Shown here: positions 7,168 to 12,270 of the stretch, piece by piece
Layout: each line of letters begins with the position of its first letter
Position numbering within the stretch: position 1 is the stretch's first letter
The notes under the pieces: generated by a model
What the model saw: only the letters and a program-made list of their open reading frames with translations
The model's database searches: none
What the model was told of the DNA's origin: nothing
Source of the DNA: Verrucomicrobiales bacterium
GTDB taxonomy: Bacteria > Verrucomicrobiota > Verrucomicrobiia > Limisphaerales > UBA1100
DNA length: 12,270 bases
Direction: 5' to 3'
NCBI GenBank assembly: GCA_002719595.1
Contig: PBEJ01000029.1
Location: forward strand, 1 to 12,270
Translations under genes and position numbers: made by a program

Positions 7168-10100
7168 ATGCAGACCCTTTGTACTCTTTCCGGTCTAGTG
7201 TTGTCCGGTATCTTTTTTGCATTACCAGCTATAACGCGCGTAGAGGCGGCCAGTATTCCTGAGTCTCTTAACGTACAAGGTGGATTTATTGTGCACTTGG
7301 GCTGTGGAGATGGCGAGCAGACCTTGAACCTTAGACCGAATGAAAGCTACCAGGTTCATGGGCTGGATAAGGATCCAGAGAACGTCAGTCTGGCTCGAGC
7401 AAAGGTGAGGGAAGCGGGAGTGTATGGTCCGGTTTCCATTGATCGACTTGCTGGGCAAACACTGCCTTACATTGATGACATGGTGAATTTGGTGGTGGTT
7501 GAGAAATTGGGCGAAATACCAATGAGCGAAGTTATGAGGGTTCTCGCTCCTAAGGGAGTGGCTTATGTAAACCATGGTGGCGAGTGGAAAACAACGGTTA
7601 AACCTCGTTCTGATGACATTGATGATTGGACGCATTTTTTGCACGGTCCGGGAGGTAACGCTGTTGCTCGTGATAAAAAGGTAGGGCCACCGCGTCATCT
7701 CCAATGGTTGGGGAGTCCTCGGTGGTCAAGGCATCATGATCGCATGGCCAGTATGAGTGCCTTGGTTTCATCAGGCGGTCGGGTGTTTTACGTAATGGAT
7801 GAGGGTTCGCGGGTTTCCATTCAGTTACCTGCACGCTGGACACTGGTTGCTCGTGATGCATTCAACGGCGTAATTCTTTGGAAGAAGCCGATGAAGAAAT
7901 GGCAGAGCCATCTTTGGCCGTTGAAAAGCGGTCCAACACAATTGGCACGCCGTTTGGTGGCGGTTGATGATCGTGTTTTTATTACGCTGGGAGTGGATGA
8001 GCCGGTAAGTGTTTTGGATGCGGCTACCGGAAAATTGATACATGAACTGCCCGAAAGTAAAGGTGCTGAGGAAGTGGTGGTAGACGGAGGACAGGTGTTC
8101 GTATTGGAAAGTCCAGCGGAATGGGAATTGAATTCATTCTTGCCCTTTCATAACACTGGGGATCAGGCTAGAGTTAGGAAAGACTATGCATGGAATGAAA
8201 AACCGCGGAAGGTAAAAGCCTACGATGTGGTTACTGGCAAAAGATTGTGGGGAGATGACTCCAAGGTCGCTCCGTTAACCTTATCAGCCGACCAAAATCA
8301 TCTCTATTTTCACGATGGAGAGAAAGTTCAGGCTAGGAATCGTTCGTCTGGAGACATTGCCTGGACAAGTGGCAAAACATTTATACCGGAGCAGGTGCGT
8401 TTCAATTTTGGCCCTAAGCTTGTTGCTTACGATGGAGTCGTTCTTTATGCGGGTGGAGATCGCCTTATGAAGGCCTTTGATTCCAAGACCGGTAAGCAAC
8501 TCTGGGAAGCACCTCATGCTCGAGGGGGTTATCAGTCTCCGGAAGATGTGCTGGTCATGCAAGGCATGGTTTGGAGTGCTCCAACAACAAGTGGTCGGGA
8601 TTCCGGTGTATTCACGGGTCGTGATTTACGGACTGGTGAAGTGAAAGTTGAGTTTCCTCCCAACGTAAGCACTTACTGGTTTCATCACCGCTGTTATATT
8701 GCCAAAGCTACAGATAATTTCCTCATGCCTTCGCGCACGGGAATCGAGTTTGTTGATCCCTCAACCAAAGATTGGGATATTAACCACTGGGTTAGAGGTG
8801 GCTGTTTATATGGCGTAATGCCGGCTAATGGGCTTACTTATGCTCCCCCCCATAACTGTGCCTGTTACCCGGAGGCTAAGCTTTTTGGTTTCAATGCATT
8901 GGCCCCAGCTGCTCCTTCTCGGAAATTAGGAAAAGTTAACGAGCTTAACCGACTTGAAAAAGGGCCTGCCTACGGTAAAGCAACTCACTCAAAAGGTAAT
9001 GCGGATTCAGATTGGCCAACTTATCGTCACGATAATCGCCGCAGTGGTTTTTCTCAATCGAAAGTTTCTGACCAAATTCAAACTAAATGGACATCAGAAC
9101 TGAAAGGTAAACTTAGCGCAGTTACTATAGCGGAAAACAAGCTTTTGGTTGCACGAGTCGATGCTCATGAAGTGGTGGCATTGAATGCAGAAACAGGAAA
9201 AGTAATTTGGCGGTTTACTACTGGTGGCAGGGTAGATTCACCTCCCAGTATTCATGATGGTCGGGCTTACTTTGGAAGTGCTGATGGTTGGGCCTATTGC
9301 CTGAGAATAAGTGACGGGGAATTAGCCTGGCGCTTTCGTGCGGCGCCCGAAGACAGGCGACTTATGGCCTACGAACAGATCGAGAGTGTGTGGCCGGTCC
9401 ACGGCAGCATGCTGGTCAAAGATGAGAAGGTGTTTTTTGTGGCCGGAAGATCTAACTTTCTTGACGGCGGTATGCGCTGGTTTGCTTTAGATGCAAGAAC
9501 TGGCAAAAAACTGGTAGAGGAAGTACTTGATGAAAAAGAACCCGGACAGGACAACAATTTACAAGATCGCATTCAGATTTTGCAAATGCCAGTTGGTCTA
9601 CCCGATATCCTTTCTGCAGATGAAAAGTACATCTATATGAAGTCCCAGAAGTTTGATGATAAAGGTAAAAGGCATGATCTGGGGCCCCATAGCGGTGATT
9701 TTGCCGGTCAAGGTGGACAACGAGGCGGAGAAACCGCCCATGTCTTTTGTCCTACAGGCTTCCTCGATGATACTTGGTTCCATCGCACCTATTGGGTATA
9801 TGGCCGAAGTTTTGCTGGTGGTCATGGTGGTTACTATCAAGCGGGTAAGTTTGCCCCATCTGGTCGCTTGTTGGTTTTTGATGAAGATAAGGTTTATGGC
9901 TTTGGCCGCAAACCCCAGTATTATAAATGGACTACCATTTTGGAGCATCAACTCTTTGCCAGTGAACGCAACCGAAAGGCTCCCCCACCTCCGGTCCCCG
10001 GCCAGAAGAGGCAACGTGCCGCAGGTTCAATGATTGACTATGGCACACCTAGGACTCTGGACCCCACCAATAAAGCCTTAACTATCAGTGCTTGGTGTAT

Positions 10101-11022
10101 TTCTGAAAAAAATGCCGGCGTCGTTATGGCGCACGGAGGTCCTTTAAACGGTTATGCTTTAACCGTGGAAAAAGGTCTGCCGACCTTTTTGGTTCGCTCC
10201 GAAGAGAAACTTACCTGCGTTAAAGGAAAGAAGAAAATTACCAATAAGTGGATTCACCTAATGGGTGTACTCACTGAAGATAAAAAGATGCGTCTTTATG
10301 TAAACGGGGAACTCGTTGGCGAAGGTAAGGCTCCGGGATTATTGACCAAGACTCCGGTTCAGGGATTACAAATTGGGGCTGATACGGGCTCAGCAGTAGG
10401 TGAATATACTGTTCCATTTGCCTTTAAGGGAGTGGTGGACGAAGTGCGCGTTTATCACCGGGCTTTAAATGACCCGGAACTGGCCAAACTTTCAGATTGG
10501 GGAAATGAACCCAAGGATAAATCACTGGTTCTCTATTCGGGTTTTGAAACAGGTAAAGCTTTAGATGATTCAGGTAATAAGCACGGAGGCAAAATAACCA
10601 GCGCAAACATCGTTCGGGCTAAAACCGGCAAGGCGGTTTATTTTTCCGGGCGGTCTGTTCCCGGGCGTGGCGGTCCTAATATTGAACACCATTGGACACA
10701 GGATATACCAATTTTGGTCAGGGCTATGGCTAAGTCAGGAGATACTCTGCTGCTGATGGGGCCGCCGGATCTGGTGGATGAAGAGGAAAGTTTCGTGCGC
10801 TTAGCCGAAGGTGATAAGGAAATTGAAAAAGTTTTGAGCGAGCAGGATCAAGCCTTACAGGGAAAGCAGGGCGGTATTCTGTTATTAGTCAACGCTCAAG
10901 ATGGGGAAACAAAAAGAACTATAAAACTTCCATCATTACCAGTTTGGGACAGTTTGGCGGTAGCAAAGGAAAAAGTGTATTACACTACGCAGAAAGGTGA
11001 AGTAGTTTGCCTTAGTGAATAA
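7168..11022 (+). CDS. Exported multidomain protein: methyltransferase-like fold, PQQ-type beta-propeller, LamG-like module
   Basis: A 1284-residue protein starting at the only plausible ATG; the frame is closed by TAA at 7129-7131. Residues 1-27 form a signal peptide ending VEA. Residues about 38-137 look like a class I SAM-dependent methyltransferase core, with HLGCGDGE (43-50), the acidic strand end LDKDPEN (66-72) and VMRVLAPKGVAYV (122-134). DDWTHFLHGPGGNAVA (152-167) opens a PQQ-like/BamB-like beta-propeller with repeated blades (for example VLDAATGKL, AFDSKTGKQLW, ALNAETGKVIW, LRISDGELAWRF), interrupted at about 606-630 by DWPTYRHDNRRSGFS. HNCACYPEAKLFGFNALAP (562-580) is a distinctive Cys-containing blade. 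A LamG/concanavalin-like module occupies about 958-1165, and a final blade closes the protein. Export of a SAM-binding fold is odd. It may act as a surface or periplasmic quinoprotein-like or carbohydrate-binding scaffold; enzyme activity is unproven. Confidence 0.9.
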   Translation: MQTLCTLSGLVLSGIFFALPAITRVEAASIPESLNVQGGFIVHLGCGDGEQTLNLRPNESYQVHGLDKDPENVSLARAKVREAGVYGPVSIDRLAGQTLPYIDDMVNLVVVEKLGEIPMSEVMRVLAPKGVAYVNHGGEWKTTVKPRSDDIDDWTHFLHGPGGNAVARDKKVGPPRHLQWLGSPRWSRHHDRMASMSALVSSGGRVFYVMDEGSRVSIQLPARWTLVARDAFNGVILWKKPMKKWQSHLWPLKSGPTQLARRLVAVDDRVFITLGVDEPVSVLDAATGKLIHELPESKGAEEVVVDGGQVFVLESPAEWELNSFLPFHNTGDQARVRKDYAWNEKPRKVKAYDVVTGKRLWGDDSKVAPLTLSADQNHLYFHDGEKVQARNRSSGDIAWTSGKTFIPEQVRFNFGPKLVAYDGVVLYAGGDRLMKAFDSKTGKQLWEAPHARGGYQSPEDVLVMQGMVWSAPTTSGRDSGVFTGRDLRTGEVKVEFPPNVSTYWFHHRCYIAKATDNFLMPSRTGIEFVDPSTKDWDINHWVRGGCLYGVMPANGLTYAPPHNCACYPEAKLFGFNALAPAAPSRKLGKVNELNRLEKGPAYGKATHSKGNADSDWPTYRHDNRRSGFSQSKVSDQIQTKWTSELKGKLSAVTIAENKLLVARVDAHEVVALNAETGKVIWRFTTGGRVDSPPSIHDGRAYFGSADGWAYCLRISDGELAWRFRAAPEDRRLMAYEQIESVWPVHGSMLVKDEKVFFVAGRSNFLDGGMRWFALDARTGKKLVEEVLDEKEPGQDNNLQDRIQILQMPVGLPDILSADEKYIYMKSQKFDDKGKRHDLGPHSGDFAGQGGQRGGETAHVFCPTGFLDDTWFHRTYWVYGRSFAGGHGGYYQAGKFAPSGRLLVFDEDKVYGFGRKPQYYKWTTILEHQLFASERNRKAPPPPVPGQKRQRAAGSMIDYGTPRTLDPTNKALTISAWCISEKNAGVVMAHGGPLNGYALTVEKGLPTFLVRSEEKLTCVKGKKKITNKWIHLMGVLTEDKKMRLYVNGELVGEGKAPGLLTKTPVQGLQIGADTGSAVGEYTVPFAFKGVVDEVRVYHRALNDPELAKLSDWGNEPKDKSLVLYSGFETGKALDDSGNKHGGKITSANIVRAKTGKAVYFSGRSVPGRGGPNIEHHWTQDIPILVRAMAKSGDTLLLMGPPDLVDEEESFVRLAEGDKEIEKVLSEQDQALQGKQGGILLLVNAQDGETKRTIKLPSLPVWDSLAVAKEKVYYTTQKGEVVCLSE

Positions 11023-11025
11023 TCC

Positions 11026-11039
11026 AAACTCACGAGTTT
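11026..11039. repeat. Short inverted repeat followed by a T-run between the two plus-strand genes
   Basis: AAACTC (11026-11031) pairs with GAGTTT (11034-11039) and the right arm runs into a five-T stretch (11037-11041). The stem is short and AT-rich with a very tight loop, so at most it is a weak attenuator or an operator. It sits in the 26-base gap before protein B and would not be expected to separate the two genes completely. Confidence 0.3.
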
Positions 11040-11048
11040 TTGGCTCAT

Positions 11049-12233
11049 ATGTCTAAGGATATAACAAAAAATCTTTTAGGGGCGCTTGGGGCACTACTGT
11101 TGTTTTGTAATCCATCAGTTTCAGAAGCCTGTTCGGTTCCAGTCTTTCGTTATGCACTGGAGCTGTGGCCGCCTGATGAGTACGAAGTAGTTCTCTTTCA
11201 TAAAGGTCCTTTGACTGAGGAACAAAAGCAGCTTTTGGATAAAATAAAGCCACTAAAGTTGGAGAATGCCTCCGTTCCCAATATGCGCATTCACGAGGTG
11301 GATTTGAAGGCTGATCCAGATCCACGTTGGATCAAATGGTGGGAAGAAAATAAACCTGAGAAATTTGATGGAGCTTGGATGGCGATATTTTACCCGGCCA
11401 GTACCCTTAAGATCACACCCTTATGGGCGGGGCCATTTACCCAGAAAGGCTTAAGTAAAACGTTTCAGTCACCAGCACGCCAAAAGTTGGCCAAGCGTTT
11501 GCAGGATGGAGACAGTGCGGTTTGGATTTTATTGGAGTGCGGCAACAAGCAAAAAGATGATTCTACCAAGAAGATTTTGGAAGAACGGTTGGTTCATTTG
11601 GGTAAGACTTTGAAAATGCCTGAACTTAAGGACCAGGATGTTCAGGCTGGGTATCTTTCCATTCGTCCGGAGGACTTGAAGCTGGGTTTTTCATTACTAA
11701 CTATTTCCGCTGATGACCCCGATGAAAAAGTGTTCCGAGAGATTCTTTTGAGTAGTGAAGATGATCTGAAGGAGTTTGATGAGCCGATTGCCTTTGCTGT
11801 GTTTGGTCGTGGTCGGGCGATGCCGGCTTTGGTGGGTAAGGGTATTAATAACGACATGATTGATGATGCCTGCACATTTCTATCTGGGCCCTGCTCCTGT
11901 CAGGTCAAGCGGCAGAATCCAGGCTTTGATATTCTGACCTCGGTCAACTGGGATGAACTTTTGGAAGAACAGATTGAGAGGCTCGATGACAAGGCATTGG
12001 CGCAGGCCGGAAAATCACCTCAACCTGAAACGACTGTTGATGCAAAGAATGCGCCTGCTCCAGCCAATGAAGCTTCAGTCAACTCAGTTAAAACACCTTC
12101 CAATAAGCTTGAGAAAAACAATCAGGAATCTGGAGCAACACCTTCACCTTTCATGGGTTGGATTATCTGGGGGCCGGCAGTTATCCTTGGAGCGGGTGTT
12201 TTGGTGCTCCTGTTTGGCCGCAAGAAAGCGTGA
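11049..12233 (+). CDS. Exported, C-terminally anchored CxC protein (protein B), paralogue of protein A
   Basis: Not recognised as a named family. The chosen ATG gives 394 residues; an in-frame TTG nine bases upstream adds only MAH. A signal peptide (1-27) ends VSEA, so the mature protein should begin with Cys28 in ACSVPVFRYALELW. A globular region follows with LWAGPF (125-130) and VWILLECGNK (158-167), then VFGRGRAMPALVGKG (251-265), CSC at 282-284, VNWDELL (299-305), a Pro/Ala/Asn-rich linker (about 319-367), one membrane helix (about 369-389) and the tail GRKKA. The same order of elements is found in protein A, with exactly the same 22-residue spacing from the mature N-terminal Cys to a Phe, so the two are diverged paralogues. 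It lies 26 bases after the propeller gene on the same strand and is probably co-transcribed. Extracytoplasmic location is well supported; metal or thiol chemistry at the CxC is only a guess. Confidence 0.86.
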   Translation: MSKDITKNLLGALGALLLFCNPSVSEACSVPVFRYALELWPPDEYEVVLFHKGPLTEEQKQLLDKIKPLKLENASVPNMRIHEVDLKADPDPRWIKWWEENKPEKFDGAWMAIFYPASTLKITPLWAGPFTQKGLSKTFQSPARQKLAKRLQDGDSAVWILLECGNKQKDDSTKKILEERLVHLGKTLKMPELKDQDVQAGYLSIRPEDLKLGFSLLTISADDPDEKVFREILLSSEDDLKEFDEPIAFAVFGRGRAMPALVGKGINNDMIDDACTFLSGPCSCQVKRQNPGFDILTSVNWDELLEEQIERLDDKALAQAGKSPQPETTVDAKNAPAPANEASVNSVKTPSNKLEKNNQESGATPSPFMGWIIWGPAVILGAGVLVLLFGRKKA

Positions 12234-12270
12234 AGTTCATCTGAGCTTCTCCTTCAATCATGACGATAAA

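Noticed and set aside
7222-7704. Minus-strand open frame of 160 codons inside the propeller gene
   Set aside because: Antisense shadow of the strongly supported methyltransferase/propeller coding region; its translation shows no coherent domain.
9598-10033. Overlapping open frames on both strands inside the propeller gene (138 and 126 codons)
   Set aside because: The main frame carries conserved propeller motifs here; both alternatives look like chance frames.

Overview
The window looks like a chromosomal stretch from a member of the Planctomycetota/Verrucomicrobiota/Lentisphaerota (PVC) group. The main reasons are the giant exported protein joining a methyltransferase-like fold, a PQQ-type beta-propeller and a LamG/concanavalin-like module, the Cys-initiated mature exported proteins with a C-terminal membrane anchor, and starts that mostly lack a Shine-Dalgarno sequence. 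The phylum is inferred from family resemblance and was not tested by a search. No rRNA, tRNA, CRISPR array, insertion sequence or phage gene is visible.

Layout. From 6971 down to the left edge, seven genes run on the minus strand, and every junction overlaps (8, 4, 4, 4, 4 and 1 bases). In transcription order they are: a membrane-anchored substrate-binding protein made of two tandem ModA-like domains; a ModB/WtpB-type permease with two unusual insertions; a short ModC/WtpC-type ATPase; a ThiF/MoeB/HesA-type E1-like enzyme with altered nucleotide-binding motifs; an exported C-terminally anchored protein with a CxC motif (protein A); a MacB/LolC-type FtsX permease; and its LolD/MacB-type ATPase, cut by the window edge. 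A 196-base divergent spacer (6972-7167) follows. On the plus strand come the 1284-residue methyltransferase/propeller/LamG protein and then a second CxC protein (protein B), which is a diverged paralogue of protein A.

How they may work together. The first three genes form an oxyanion-type importer (molybdate/tungstate-like). The last two of the operon form a MacB/Lol-type exporter or mechanotransmission complex. The E1-like enzyme and the anchored CxC protein sit exactly between them. Because the unit is translationally coupled, and because the divergent plus-strand pair carries a second copy of the CxC family, the whole locus may be one functional module acting at the cell envelope. Its substrate and purpose are unknown. 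Molybdenum/tungsten cofactor supply is the most conservative reading, but several features (double binding protein, altered E1-like motifs, paired CxC proteins, second ABC system) do not fit an ordinary mod operon.
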